A stretch of DNA of 64,000 nt from Pseudomonas maioricensis (GTDB lineage: Bacteria; Pseudomonadota; Gammaproteobacteria; Pseudomonadales; Pseudomonadaceae): NCBI RefSeq assembly GCF_022790535.1, contig NZ_LOHG01000016.1, forward strand, positions 1 through 64,000. The letters are read 5' to 3'. Shown piece after piece: positions 33,735 to 42,999 of the stretch. The notes under the pieces are model-generated. The model did not search any database and had not been told where the DNA came from. It saw only the letters and a list, made by a program, of their open reading frames with translations. The position numbers were made by a program, and so were the translations under genes. Numbering within the stretch: position 1 is the first letter of the stretch; each line of letters starts with the position of its first letter.

Positions 33735-34457
33735 TCATTTGATGATCCCCTGGCATAACGCCTCGCCTACCGCTTGAGCCTTGTTGGACACTCCGAGTTT
33801 GCTGTAAATGCTCTTGAGGTGATATTTGACGGTGGCCTCAGACACCTGTCGAATCGTGGCAATCTCCCAGGCTGTCTTGCCGTCGCGAGCCCACTCAAGT
33901 ATCTCGATTTCCTTTTCACTCAACCCTCTGGATCGCAATTTCGTCCCTCTCCCGACCAGATGGAGCACAGGCACCAGACTGGAAAGCAGATACCTGTCTG
34001 CGCCTTTAAGCCCCCGGCTCAAGCCATTGAGCGAGCAAATCGATGTGACGCCCTGAAAGCTTCGGGCCGGGCTTGTGTACCCATAGGAACACGCGGGTGT
34101 CAGCCCATACTGCTCCACCGCCAGGTCATAGCTGGCAGGGCCCGGATAACGCTTGAAAGCTGACTTCCAGTCGATAAACCCCAGTTGTTCGCGGTAATGA
34201 TTGACCACTGGATCGTCCATTAGCAGCAGGTGCCTTCGGTAATCCTGACTCCACCGAGGATCGACATTAGAGGTCACCAGCGTCAGCAGCATCGAGCCTC
34301 TGAACTGGCAAAATATCGCCCGTTTACACTCACACTCCTGCCGCAACCACTCCAGCGCATTTTCGATGGCCTGATGACTGTCCAGTTCGTGAATGCTTCT
34401 GACCATCTGTTGTATGAGTGGATTTTCGGTCGAGTTGATTGATTCCGCACTTCCCAT
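33735..34457 (-). CDS. LuxR-type quorum-sensing regulator (LuxR solo)
   Basis: The 240-residue protein has an autoinducer-binding domain with the acyl-HSL-contacting residues at a constant +12 offset from TraR/LuxR numbering: Trp69, Tyr73, Asp82, Pro83 and Trp97 correspond to the classical Trp57, Tyr61, Asp70, Pro71 and Trp85. The C-terminal GerE-type HTH (LSEKEIEILEWARDGKTAWE, then ATVKYHLKSIYSKLGVSNK) is complete. There is no luxI gene nearby, so it would be an orphan that answers signals made elsewhere in the cell or by others. Its ligand and targets cannot be told from the sequence. Confidence 0.88.
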   Translation of the reverse strand: MGSAESINSTENPLIQQMVRSIHELDSHQAIENALEWLRQECECKRAIFCQFRGSMLLTLVTSNVDPRWSQDYRRHLLLMDDPVVNHYREQLGFIDWKSAFKRYPGPASYDLAVEQYGLTPACSYGYTSPARSFQGVTSICSLNGLSRGLKGADRYLLSSLVPVLHLVGRGTKLRSRGLSEKEIEILEWARDGKTAWEIATIRQVSEATVKYHLKSIYSKLGVSNKAQAVGEALCQGIIK

Positions 34458-34597
34458 CGCAATTCGCTCCTCTGCCCAGTCACGGCGCAGGATTGAATTG
34501 ATTGTTGGTCAGGCTGCGCCAGAGCTGGATCAATCAGAAAACTACACGATTAAAAGTGCTGAAGAACAACACTCGAAATAAACAGGTGTTGCCTACC

Positions 34598-34637
34598 CAA
34601 ATAAAAGCCCCATCCTACTTTTCCGCAGGATGGGGCT
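34598..34637 (-). terminator. Terminator of the mtn operon
   Basis: AGCCCCATCCT (34606-34616) and AGGATGGGGCT (34627-34637) are perfect 11-base arms. On the minus strand the hairpin is followed by TTTTAT, downstream of mtnC. Confidence 0.88.
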
Positions 34638-34719
34638 GACTGAACTGCACCGACTGCGCCCTTCGGCTCAGCAGATTACGGCGCGAAGATGCCTACGAGG
34701 GGAGCACATCCACTCGCCG

Positions 34720-35403
34720 TTAGAATGCAGACAGATCGATGTCGGCAAAGCTGACCACGTTGACGTGCCCAGGCAACTTGCCGCCCACACGTACCAGCCC
34801 GCAAGTAGCCATGCCTGCGGCCTTTGCGGCGTCCAGCTCTTCGACGATGTCCGAAAGGAAAATGATCTCCCCGGCTAGCAGCCCAATGGCCTGGGTGATG
34901 TTGCGATACGACTTCGCCTCACGCTTGGCACCGGAGGTGGTGTCGTAATAGCCACTGAACAGCCCTGAAAGATCTCCTGCCTCGGAGCATCCAAAAATCA
35001 GCTTCTGCGCCTGAATCGAGCCCGAGGAATAAACATAAAGGCCATAACCCTGTTCATGCCAGCGCTGAAGAGCTTCGACTGCATCAGGGTAAACATGCCC
35101 CTTGAGCTGACCGGCGTTATAGCCCTGCTCCCAGACCATGCCTTGCAACGCCTTGAGCGGGGTTGCCTTGCGATCTTCGGCTATCCACGCCAGCAGAATC
35201 ACGATGACACGCTCGACATCAGCGTCCGGCTCCGCGCTGTCCTCGCGCACCGCCTGCAACTGCGCGGCAACATCAGGGCGTGAAGCCTGCTGGCGAACAA
35301 AGTCGGGCAAATGCTTCGCCGCGAACGGGAACAGCACGTCGAATACAAAACTGACCGCGCTGGTAGTGCCTTCGATATCGGTCAGGACCGCTTTGATTGT
35401 CAT
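34720..35403 (-). CDS. mtnC: Acireductone synthase (enolase-phosphatase E1)
   Basis: The 227-residue protein begins MTIKAVLTDIEGTTSAVSFV; the catalytic DIEGT with Asp and Glu is the HAD-type motif of this family, and SSGSIQAQKLIF and ETI-like FLSDIVEELDAA follow. It converts 2,3-diketo-5-methylthiopentyl-1-phosphate into acireductone in methionine salvage. It is 12 bases from mtnD on the same strand, and the operon terminator follows. Confidence 0.95.
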   Translation of the reverse strand: MTIKAVLTDIEGTTSAVSFVFDVLFPFAAKHLPDFVRQQASRPDVAAQLQAVREDSAEPDADVERVIVILLAWIAEDRKATPLKALQGMVWEQGYNAGQLKGHVYPDAVEALQRWHEQGYGLYVYSSGSIQAQKLIFGCSEAGDLSGLFSGYYDTTSGAKREAKSYRNITQAIGLLAGEIIFLSDIVEELDAAKAAGMATCGLVRVGGKLPGHVNVVSFADIDLSAF

Positions 35404-35415
35404 GGAAACCGAATC

Positions 35416-35964
35416 CTATAAATCGTCGAGCTGCGGGAATTGACTGGCGATCTTTTCACCCGTGAAATTCGCGACCCAGCCTTCAGGATTGTTGAACAGG
35501 CGAATCGCCACGAAATGCGGATTCTCGCCCATGTCGAACCAGTGTGGCGTGCCCGCAGGTACTGAAATAAGGTCATTCTTTTCGCACAGTACGGCGTAGA
35601 CATACTCACCGATGTGCAACGTGAACAAACCACGACCGGCGACGAAGAAACGCACTTCATCTTCGGAGTGCCGATGTTCATCGAGGAACTTCGCGCGCAG
35701 TTCAGCTTTTTGCGGGTGATCGCTGTTGAGGCTGATGACGTCAACCGTGACGTAACCGCGTTCGGTCATGAGCCGGTCAATTTGCACACGATAGGCACTG
35801 ATCACTTCTTCCTGGCTGGCACCCGGGGTAATCGGCGTGGCTGCCTGCCAGCGGTCAAAACCCACGCCATGCTCGGCCAGGGTCGAGGCGATATCTTCGA
35901 CATGGGTCAGGACTTTATGTGGCTGCTCAGGGCTGGACTGGTGATAAACATACAGGCTGCTCAT
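35416..35964 (-). CDS. mtnD: Acireductone dioxygenase
   Basis: The 182-residue cupin protein has DEHRHSEDEVRFFVAGRG with the His-His-Glu metal ligands, and a later His in GTPHWFD. With Fe it produces the ketoacid precursor of methionine. The gene lies between mtnB and mtnC, with a 70-base gap from mtnB that contains no gene. Confidence 0.95.
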   Translation of the reverse strand: MSSLYVYHQSSPEQPHKVLTHVEDIASTLAEHGVGFDRWQAATPITPGASQEEVISAYRVQIDRLMTERGYVTVDVISLNSDHPQKAELRAKFLDEHRHSEDEVRFFVAGRGLFTLHIGEYVYAVLCEKNDLISVPAGTPHWFDMGENPHFVAIRLFNNPEGWVANFTGEKIASQFPQLDDL

Positions 35965-36034
35965 GGCTGCGCTCCTCGGCTCGGTTCGGTTTGTCCCGCG
36001 ACTTTTACAGGTCGCTCGGGCTGATGCTAAAACG

Positions 36035-36649
36035 TTATCGGTTCAGTATGGCCAGGGTCTTGAGTTCGCATTCAAAGAGAAACTCAAACGCCTCGATTTG
36101 CCGCAGCGCATCGCTCATCTTCGCGCCCCAGGTATATAAACCATGGCCGCGAATCAGGTAACCGGCGCAATCGGGATGCGCATCCAGCCAGGGCTGCACT
36201 TTAGCCGCCAGACGCGCGATGTCCTGATCGTTGTCGAAGATGGGCACCACGACCCGTGATTCATGCGTGACAACGCCACTGAACGCTTTCTGCAGTTCGT
36301 AATCTTCGAAGACCAGGTGATCTGCCTCGGTCAGACGAGAGAGAACGGTCGCGTTGACCGAATGAGTGTGCAGTACGGCACCCACCTCCGGCTTGCAGCG
36401 GTAGAGTTGCGTGTGCAGCAAGGTTTCCGCCGAAGGTTTTTTCCCCGGCTCCAGGCTATTGCCGTCAAGATCAGTGGCCAATACATCGTCGATGCCCAAC
36501 TGCCCCTTGTGTTTGCCAGAGACGGTCAGCAATACCTCGCTGGCAGACAGCCGCGCCGAATAGTTACTGCTGGTCGCGGGAGACCAGCCACGACCGTATA
36601 GAAAACGCCCGGCGTCGATAATTGCCTGACTCAGTTGTTCGCGGCTCAT
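36035..36649 (-). CDS. mtnB: Methylthioribulose-1-phosphate dehydratase
   Basis: The 204-residue protein is an aldolase-II-type Zn enzyme. The Zn-binding histidines are in AVLHTHSVNATVL and RGHGLYTWG, and GRGWSPATSSNYSAR is the family's phosphate-binding motif. The start overlaps the stop of the MFS gene (ATGA), so the two are coupled. It dehydrates methylthioribulose-1-phosphate in methionine salvage. Confidence 0.95.
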   Translation of the reverse strand: MSREQLSQAIIDAGRFLYGRGWSPATSSNYSARLSASEVLLTVSGKHKGQLGIDDVLATDLDGNSLEPGKKPSAETLLHTQLYRCKPEVGAVLHTHSVNATVLSRLTEADHLVFEDYELQKAFSGVVTHESRVVVPIFDNDQDIARLAAKVQPWLDAHPDCAGYLIRGHGLYTWGAKMSDALRQIEAFEFLFECELKTLAILNR

Positions 36650-37839
36650 GCCCGCTCCTCTTTCATTCGTGTAGCCGCCATGATGGCAGCGGCCAATGCC
36701 GCGACACTGGCGATGGTAAATGTCCAGCCTGCCCCAAGGAAGTTCCAGGTGTAACCGGAGTAAAGCGCCCCCAATGCACCGCCCGTACCGGCCAGCGCCG
36801 CGTACAGTGCTTGCCCCTGGCCTTGTTGCTGCGGGCCGAAGCTACGTTGCACGAAGTGGATGGCAGACGCGTGAAAGCTGCCGAATGTGGCGGCGTGCAG
36901 CAATTGGGCAAAGAGCAGCACCGACAGATGGTCGGCAAAATTGCCCAGCAATGACCAGCGCAATCCCGCCAATAAAAAACTGACCAGTAATACCTGGCGC
37001 ACCGAGAAGCGTTGCAATATCCGGCTCATGGCCATGAACATCAGCACTTCAGCAACCACGCCAACCGCCCAGAGCATCCCGATCAACCCGCGACCGTAAC
37101 CCAGCTGATCCAGGTGCAGGGTCAGGAAGGTGTTATACGGGCCGTGACTCAATTGCATCAAGCCGACGCAGGCATAGAAAGCCAGTACCCCTGGCCGCCT
37201 CAGTTGCCGGAAAAAACCACCCGTTTCCGGATGAGTCGTGGACACGACGGGGTGCGCATTGGGCACCCACCAACTGCTGATGACAATCCCGAAAATGATC
37301 GCTACCAGCACATAAGGGAAATAGTCGAGGCTCAACCACTCGAATAAACGCCCCACGCCCACTACGGTAAGAATAAAACCGATGGAGCCCCACAACCGAA
37401 TCTGGCTGTAGCGGGACGTCTGACCTCGCAGATGCGCCAGGGTAATGACTTCGAATTGCGGCAGGATCGCATGCCAGAAGAACGCGTGCAGGGCCATGAC
37501 CATCGCCAGCCAAATATAGCTTTGCTCAATCAGAATCAGGGAAAAAGCGAGCAATCCACAGATGGCGCCAAGGCGCACGATTACCAGACGACGCCCGGTG
37601 TAATCCCCCAGCCAGCCCCAGAGGTTGGGTGCGATACAACGCATCAGCATCGGGATCGCCACCAGTTCACCAATTCGCGCGCTGGAGAACCCGAGATGAC
37701 TGAAATACAACGGCAGAAACGGTGCTGTCGAGCCCAGTAAAGCGAAGTAAAACACGTAAAAACTGGACAGCCGCCAATAAGGCAGCTGTCCAGCGGGGGG
37801 ATGCGTCACGTCAGTTTGCCCTGGCAGCAGCAACGCCAT
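36646..37839 (-). CDS. MFS transporter (sugar/phenylpropionate permease type)
   Basis: The 397-residue protein has 12 predicted membrane helices (for example FYVFYFALLGSTAPFLPLYF as the first) and the MFS loop WGWLGDYTGRRLVIVR between helices 2 and 3. It resembles the LacY/HcaT subfamily. It starts 7 bases after the aroC stop and overlaps mtnB, so it is expressed with aroC and mtnBDC. A GTG 10 codons later is an alternative start. Import of methylthioadenosine derivatives is a guess suggested only by position. Confidence 0.85.
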   Translation of the reverse strand: MALLLPGQTDVTHPPAGQLPYWRLSSFYVFYFALLGSTAPFLPLYFSHLGFSSARIGELVAIPMLMRCIAPNLWGWLGDYTGRRLVIVRLGAICGLLAFSLILIEQSYIWLAMVMALHAFFWHAILPQFEVITLAHLRGQTSRYSQIRLWGSIGFILTVVGVGRLFEWLSLDYFPYVLVAIIFGIVISSWWVPNAHPVVSTTHPETGGFFRQLRRPGVLAFYACVGLMQLSHGPYNTFLTLHLDQLGYGRGLIGMLWAVGVVAEVLMFMAMSRILQRFSVRQVLLVSFLLAGLRWSLLGNFADHLSVLLFAQLLHAATFGSFHASAIHFVQRSFGPQQQGQGQALYAALAGTGGALGALYSGYTWNFLGAGWTFTIASVAALAAAIMAATRMKEERA

Positions 37840-37845
37840 CGGGCA

Positions 37846-38937
37846 TTACAGTTGACCCAGCACGGGCGTTGTCACCTGAACATCGGCGTTCTGACCACGA
37901 TGGCGCAGAAGATGATCCAACAGCACGATGGCCATCATTGCTTCGGCAATCGGTGTAGCGCGGATGCCTACGCAAGGGTCATGACGCCCTTTGGTGATCA
38001 CATCCACCGGATTACCGTGCACATCGATCGAGTGGCCTGGCGTAGTGATGCTGGAGGTCGGCTTGAGGGCCAGATGCGCAATAATTGGCTGCCCCGATGA
38101 AATACCACCGAGAATCCCGCCCGAATTGTTCGAGGTGAAACCTGCGGGGGTCAACTCGTCACGATGCTCGGTACCGCGCTGCGCAACACTGGCAAAACCG
38201 GCGCCGATTTCCACACCCTTGACCGCGTTGATGCTCATCAGCGCGTGAGCCAGATCGGCGTCCAGACGGTCGAAGATCGGCTCGCCCAGACCGGGCATCA
38301 CACCTTCGGCAACCACTGTGATCTTCGCACCGACCGAATCCTGGTCGCGCCGTAGCTGGTCCATATAGGCTTCCAGCTCCGGAACCTTGTCAGGATCGGG
38401 ACAGAAGAAAGCGTTCTCCTCAACCGATTCCCAGGTCTTGAAAGGAATTTCAATCGGCCCCAGTTGGCTCATGTAGCCGCGGACCACGATGCCCATCTTC
38501 GCCAGATACTTTTTGGCGATAGCACCGGCCGCAACGCGCATGGCCGTTTCTCGCGCCGAACTGCGACCGCCGCCGCGATAATCGCGAACGCCGTATTTGT
38601 GGTGGTAGGTGTAATCGGCGTGAGCTGGACGGAACTGGTCCTGGATCGCCGAATAGTCCTTGGACTTCTGATCGGTGTTACGAATCAGCAGGCCAATCGA
38701 GGTGCCGGTGGTTTTGCCTTCGAACACGCCGGAGAGGATTTCCACCTCATCGGCTTCCTGACGCTGGGTCGTGTGCCGACTGGTGCCGGGCTTGCGCCGA
38801 TCCAGATCAACTTGCAGGTCTTGCAGCGACAGCTCAAGGCCCGGCGGGCAGCCGTCAACGATGGCAACCAGCGCCGGACCATGGCTTTCGCCAGCAGTGG
38901 TGACAGTGAACAGCTTGCCGAAGGTGTTGCCGGACAT
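37846..38937 (-). CDS. aroC: Chorismate synthase
   Basis: The 363-residue protein begins MSGNTFGKLFTVTTAGESHG, with the family signature at the N terminus, then YRGGGRSSARETAMRVAAGA and the C-terminal half with HDPCVGIRATPIAEAM. It makes chorismate with reduced FMN. The ATG at 38937 is set by this signature; the longer frame is not supported. It is the first gene of the aroC-MFS-mtnBDC transcription unit. Confidence 0.97.
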   Translation of the reverse strand: MSGNTFGKLFTVTTAGESHGPALVAIVDGCPPGLELSLQDLQVDLDRRKPGTSRHTTQRQEADEVEILSGVFEGKTTGTSIGLLIRNTDQKSKDYSAIQDQFRPAHADYTYHHKYGVRDYRGGGRSSARETAMRVAAGAIAKKYLAKMGIVVRGYMSQLGPIEIPFKTWESVEENAFFCPDPDKVPELEAYMDQLRRDQDSVGAKITVVAEGVMPGLGEPIFDRLDADLAHALMSINAVKGVEIGAGFASVAQRGTEHRDELTPAGFTSNNSGGILGGISSGQPIIAHLALKPTSSITTPGHSIDVHGNPVDVITKGRHDPCVGIRATPIAEAMMAIVLLDHLLRHRGQNADVQVTTPVLGQL

Positions 38938-39080
38938 GCGGACGCTCCGATAAATCAGCGAAAAAACCAGATCGATAAAAACAGACCCGCCAGTATACGC
39001 AGGCTGCTCGCGTAGTTCATCCTCGAACCTTATTCGTCTGGCCGCGTCCAATCGGCATCCCATCAGATAGTGGCCCAACG

Positions 39081-40040
39081 ATGCTACGCGTTATCGCTTT
39101 GATTCTTCCCTTGCTCACCGGGCTTGCTCACGCTGCCACTCCTTCAGTTCTGCAGCGGCCCATCGTCTTGCAAACTCCGACAGGCGAGTTGGCAGGTACC
39201 TTATTGCTGCCCAGATCCAACGCCCCGGTGCCGGTGGTGTTGATCATTGCCGGCTCCGGCCCTACCGATCGTGATGGCAACAACCCGGACGGCGGACGTA
39301 ACGACAGCATGAAACGGCTGGCGCGGATCCTCGCCAAACACAACATCGCCAGCGTGCGCTACGACAAACGAGGTGTCGCCGCGAGCAAGGCCGCAACACC
39401 TGACGAGCGCAATCTGAGTATCGAAGCCTACGTCGCCGACGCCGAGGCCTGGGGCCGGAAACTCAAGACTGACCCGCGCCTGGGTCAATTGATCCTGCTG
39501 GGCCACAGCGAAGGTGCGCTCGTCGCTTCCCTGGCCGCTGAAAAGGCAGGTGCCGCCGCAGTGATATCCGTGGCAGGTACCGGGCGCCCGGTGGACGAGG
39601 TATTGCGCGAACAGTTGCAAGACCGTTTGCCGCCACCTTTGCTGCAGCGCAGCAATCAATTGATTGATGAAATAAAGGCGGGCAAGACCGACAACGCTGT
39701 GCCGAAAGAGCTGGAAGTCGTCTTCAGACCCAGCGTTCAGCCTTATCTGATTTCACTGTTCCGACAAAACCCTGCCGCCGCATTCGGCAAACTGCAGGTC
39801 CCCGCACTGATCGTGCAGGGTCGCCATGACATTCAGGTGGGTGTTGGTGACGCAGAGTTATTGAAAAAGGCCAAACCCGATGCCGAACTGGCCTTGATCG
39901 AGGGCATGAATCACGTCTTGCGCATCGTGCCAAACGACATCAAACGTCAGTTGGCGTCTTACAAGGATCCGCAGCTCCCTCTGTCGAGCGAGCTTTCCAC
40001 GCGCATTTTGCGTTTTATCGAAGCGGTGCCCGCGGCGTGA
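39081..40040 (+). CDS. Exported alpha/beta hydrolase
   Basis: The 319-residue protein has a signal peptide (residues about 1-18, ending AHAATP) and an alpha/beta-hydrolase domain: the oxyanion motif GSGPTDRDG, the nucleophile elbow GHSEGAL at about residue 140, an Asp in GRHDIQVG, and His in EGMNHVLR. Substrate unknown; the pattern resembles peptidase or esterase members. It reads divergently from aroC with 143 bases between, so the region 38938-39080 should hold both promoters. Confidence 0.83.
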   Translation: MLRVIALILPLLTGLAHAATPSVLQRPIVLQTPTGELAGTLLLPRSNAPVPVVLIIAGSGPTDRDGNNPDGGRNDSMKRLARILAKHNIASVRYDKRGVAASKAATPDERNLSIEAYVADAEAWGRKLKTDPRLGQLILLGHSEGALVASLAAEKAGAAAVISVAGTGRPVDEVLREQLQDRLPPPLLQRSNQLIDEIKAGKTDNAVPKELEVVFRPSVQPYLISLFRQNPAAAFGKLQVPALIVQGRHDIQVGVGDAELLKKAKPDAELALIEGMNHVLRIVPNDIKRQLASYKDPQLPLSSELSTRILRFIEAVPAA

Positions 40041-40158
40041 CCAAGGAAATTTGACGTCAGGAAATCATGGACACCCTTCAGGACTCGTAAAAACTGCCGA
40101 TAGGGATTTGCTGGCGCTGTGTTTGCTGCACAGGGTCAAGGACAGGATTGCCGTAAAC

Positions 40159-40962
40159 ATGACAGAAACAACAGCGCTACCCAAAACCACTGAAGATACC
40201 GACGTCGCTGAAGCGCAAGCTTCAGCGCCTGCGCAGCTGTGGGACGACGTCAAGCCGGAACACTTTTTGATGCTGCGTCTGGCCCCGCTGCAGACCGACC
40301 GCGCCACCGGTGGCCGTCCACTGCGTTTTGTACAGTTTGGCCGTGCCGAACGTCACAGCAAGGAAGTGAGCCTGCTGCGCATGAACATCCAGTTGCCTGG
40401 GCAACGGGTGCGTCGCGAGCAGAACCATCTGGACGTATGGGTAGATCATGAAAAGCATATCGTGCGCTTCGGCCCCGATTCAGGCTTGCAGATCGAGCCA
40501 TGGAACCGCGGTATCGGGCGCTTTTTGATCGCTCAAGGTATCCACTGGGCGCAGAAAAAGTGGTCGGCTTACAAAGTCGAGACCTTTGCACTGCCCAGCA
40601 AGGACGGCCTGAACGAAGACACTCGCCTGCGCCGCGACCACTTTCTGAAGACTCAAGGCTTCGAAGTTGCGTACGCCGACGCGCAGCACATGAAAGGCAG
40701 CTTCAAGGAAGTACAGGTGGGCAACCTGCACAGCACCTGGAATAACGACAAGATTCAGATTATCGAGATTCTCGAAGCATCACAGATGCTGGAAGGCGCC
40801 GAGAAAAAGATGATCGAACAAGAAGTGTTGATCCGTCAGCACGAGGATCGGGTCGGTAAGTACAAGCGTGAAGACAGTGGCTTGCGCTTCACCATCGCCT
40901 GCCTGGTGACGTTTGCAGTTTTCCAGGCCGGGTTGTTGATCTGGATTGCAACGCACCGCTAA
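40159..40962 (+). CDS. C-terminally anchored protein with acetyltransferase-like core
   Basis: The 267-residue protein has an acidic N terminus, a central domain with a GNAT-like run (NRGIGRFLIAQGIHWAQ, then VETFALPS and RRDHFLKTQGFEV, reminiscent of acetyl-CoA-binding and final strands), then a helical, coiled-coil-like part (QMLEGAEKKMIEQEVLIRQH), and a single membrane helix at the end (FTIACLVTFAVFQAGLLIWI). I suggest a tail-anchored membrane protein. The acetyltransferase similarity is tentative. It lies 119 bases after the hydrolase and before prmB on the opposite strand. Confidence 0.72.
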   Translation: MTETTALPKTTEDTDVAEAQASAPAQLWDDVKPEHFLMLRLAPLQTDRATGGRPLRFVQFGRAERHSKEVSLLRMNIQLPGQRVRREQNHLDVWVDHEKHIVRFGPDSGLQIEPWNRGIGRFLIAQGIHWAQKKWSAYKVETFALPSKDGLNEDTRLRRDHFLKTQGFEVAYADAQHMKGSFKEVQVGNLHSTWNNDKIQIIEILEASQMLEGAEKKMIEQEVLIRQHEDRVGKYKREDSGLRFTIACLVTFAVFQAGLLIWIATHR

Positions 40963-41008
40963 TCGTCAAACGGAGGCGCTCATCGCGAGCGCCTCCGGTT
41001 TTGATCGA

Positions 41009-41917
41009 TCAAACCCGAGATTCGAACAGCGCCTGATGTTCACGACACTGAGCCGCACTGAGCATGAATACCCCATGGCCGCCGCGCAGGAAATCCAGCC
41101 AGGCAAATTCGACTTCCGGGTAAAGCGCCTGCACGTGAACCTGACTGTTGCCGACCTCAACGATCAATAGCCCCTTCTCGGTCAGATGATTGGCCGCCTG
41201 GCTCAACATCCGCCGCACAAGATTCAGGCCGTCACTGCCACAGGCCAAAGCCAGTTCGGGCTCGTGCTGGTACTCATCCGGCATGTCCGCGAAATCTTCT
41301 GAATCAACATAAGGCGGATTAGAGACGATCAGGTCAAAGCGCTGACCCGGCAGACCGTCAAAGCCGTCGCCCTGAACGGTGTAGACGCGCTGATCCACTC
41401 CGTGACGCTCGATGTTCTGGTTAGCAACTTCCAACGCTTCGAAAGACAGATCAGCCAATACCACTTCGGCTTCCGGAAACTCATCAGCGCAAGCAATACC
41501 GATGCAACCGGATCCCGTGCACAAGTCGAGAATGCGTGCTGGCTCATTGGCCAGCCAGGGTGCGAAGTGGTTTTCAATCAGCTCGGCAATCGGTGAGCGC
41601 GGGATTAACACCCGCTCATCGACGATGAACGACATGCCGCAAAACCATGCTTCGCCCAGCAAATAAGGGGTTGGCACACGCCCGTCGATGCGTCGTGCAA
41701 TCAGACGCTGCAGTTCGGAAATTTCATCAAGCTCCAGACGGCAATCCAGATAGCTGTCGGCAATTTCCCAAGGCAGATGGAGTGCACCCAGAACCAACTG
41801 GCGCGCCTCGTCCCAGGCATTATCGGTACCATGTCCGAAAAACAGGTCTTCTTCGTGAAAGCGACTGACCGCCCAACGGATATGGTCGCGCACAGTGCGC
41901 AAGCGGGATGTGATCAC
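41009..41917 (-). CDS. prmB: 50S ribosomal protein L3 glutamine methyltransferase
   Basis: The 302-residue protein has the PrmB/PrmC methyltransferase pattern: DLCTGSGCIGIACAD (motif I) and SNPPYVD (the NPPY motif that binds the glutamine amide). The PrmB-specific N-terminal helices (DNAWDEARQLVLGALHLPWE) are present. It methylates Gln150 of ribosomal protein L3. It is convergent with the tail-anchored protein gene. Confidence 0.92.
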   Translation of the reverse strand: MITSRLRTVRDHIRWAVSRFHEEDLFFGHGTDNAWDEARQLVLGALHLPWEIADSYLDCRLELDEISELQRLIARRIDGRVPTPYLLGEAWFCGMSFIVDERVLIPRSPIAELIENHFAPWLANEPARILDLCTGSGCIGIACADEFPEAEVVLADLSFEALEVANQNIERHGVDQRVYTVQGDGFDGLPGQRFDLIVSNPPYVDSEDFADMPDEYQHEPELALACGSDGLNLVRRMLSQAANHLTEKGLLIVEVGNSQVHVQALYPEVEFAWLDFLRGGHGVFMLSAAQCREHQALFESRV

Positions 41918-42177
41918 TGGGGCAAGCTCCTTGGAATACGTCTTGAGATTCTAGCAGCCATGACCGTAACACACGATGCCCGAGTGCCATTACTGACCTG
42001 CCTCACGTACGACGATGGTTTTGGATACGCAGCTTTTTAATCAAGGCATAATGCTGGCCGCCGAGAAACATCTAGGCCGCTAAAGGCCAGAGAAACCGGA
42101 GCTTCTCATCGCCGCCATTCCCAGAACCGCTCAAGCGGAGGAGAATGTCGCAAAAGCCCCACACAAAGGAGCCCCAG

Positions 42178-42768
42178 ATGTCCGATCCAAAGACCATGTT
42201 TCAACTCAGCGGCCGTGGCTATGCAGCGGCCACTTTGAGCAATGCCACGCTGATCATTATCGATGCACAGAAAGAATACCTCAGTGGTCCGCTGGCTCTG
42301 ACCGGCGTGAATGAGGCGGCAGCCAATATCCACAAACTGGTCAGCGCAGCTCGCGCCGGTAAAAACCCGATTGTGCACATCCGCCACCTTGGCACTGTGG
42401 GCGGTCTGTTTGATCCTCAAGGTGAACGCGGCGAATTCATGCCTGATTTGAAGCCACTCGAAGGTGAACAGGTGGTTGAAAAACGCCTGCCGAACGCCTT
42501 CAACGGCACCGGGCTGGACGATTTGCTGCAAAGCCTTGGTCATCTGGACCTTATTGTCTGCGGCTTCATGAGCCACTCAAGCATCAGCACCACGGTGCGT
42601 GCGGCGAAGGATTATGGCTATCGCTGCACCCTGGTAGACGATGCCTGTGCGACGCGCGACCTGCCGAGCCCGGATGGCGTTGTTAGAGCGCATATCGTTC
42701 ACCGCACTGAAATGGCGATCATGAACGATAACTTCGCGACCCTTGCCCTGACCAAAGACCTGATCTGA
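42178..42768 (+). CDS. Isochorismatase-fold hydrolase, Ser variant
   Basis: The 196-residue protein has TLIIIDAQKEYLSG with catalytic Asp, EKRLPNAFNGTGL with Lys, and VCGFMSHSSISTTVRAA where the nucleophile is expected. As in the hydrolase at 9682-10239, a Ser seems to occupy the Cys position of cysteine hydrolases. The ATG at 42178 has AAAGGAG nine bases upstream; 42145 lacks one. No neighbour explains the substrate. Confidence 0.83.
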   Translation: MSDPKTMFQLSGRGYAAATLSNATLIIIDAQKEYLSGPLALTGVNEAAANIHKLVSAARAGKNPIVHIRHLGTVGGLFDPQGERGEFMPDLKPLEGEQVVEKRLPNAFNGTGLDDLLQSLGHLDLIVCGFMSHSSISTTVRAAKDYGYRCTLVDDACATRDLPSPDGVVRAHIVHRTEMAIMNDNFATLALTKDLI

Positions 42769-42999
42769 ATCGCGCTACACCTCCAGAACTATCTGCCCTG
42801 CCCGGCTACGAGCACGATCACTCAACGCCGGACTGCCCCACGCCTGGCTTCCTGTAGCCAGTGTCGTTTGGGCGGTCATGTGACGCTGTTCACATTACCG
42901 CCTATCCATTAATACCCGCCATTTGCCTCTGATTCCCTGACAACGGGAACCCGCTGACGCTTGTCCGGGTCAGACCCCGATACTCTGGAGGAAATCAGA

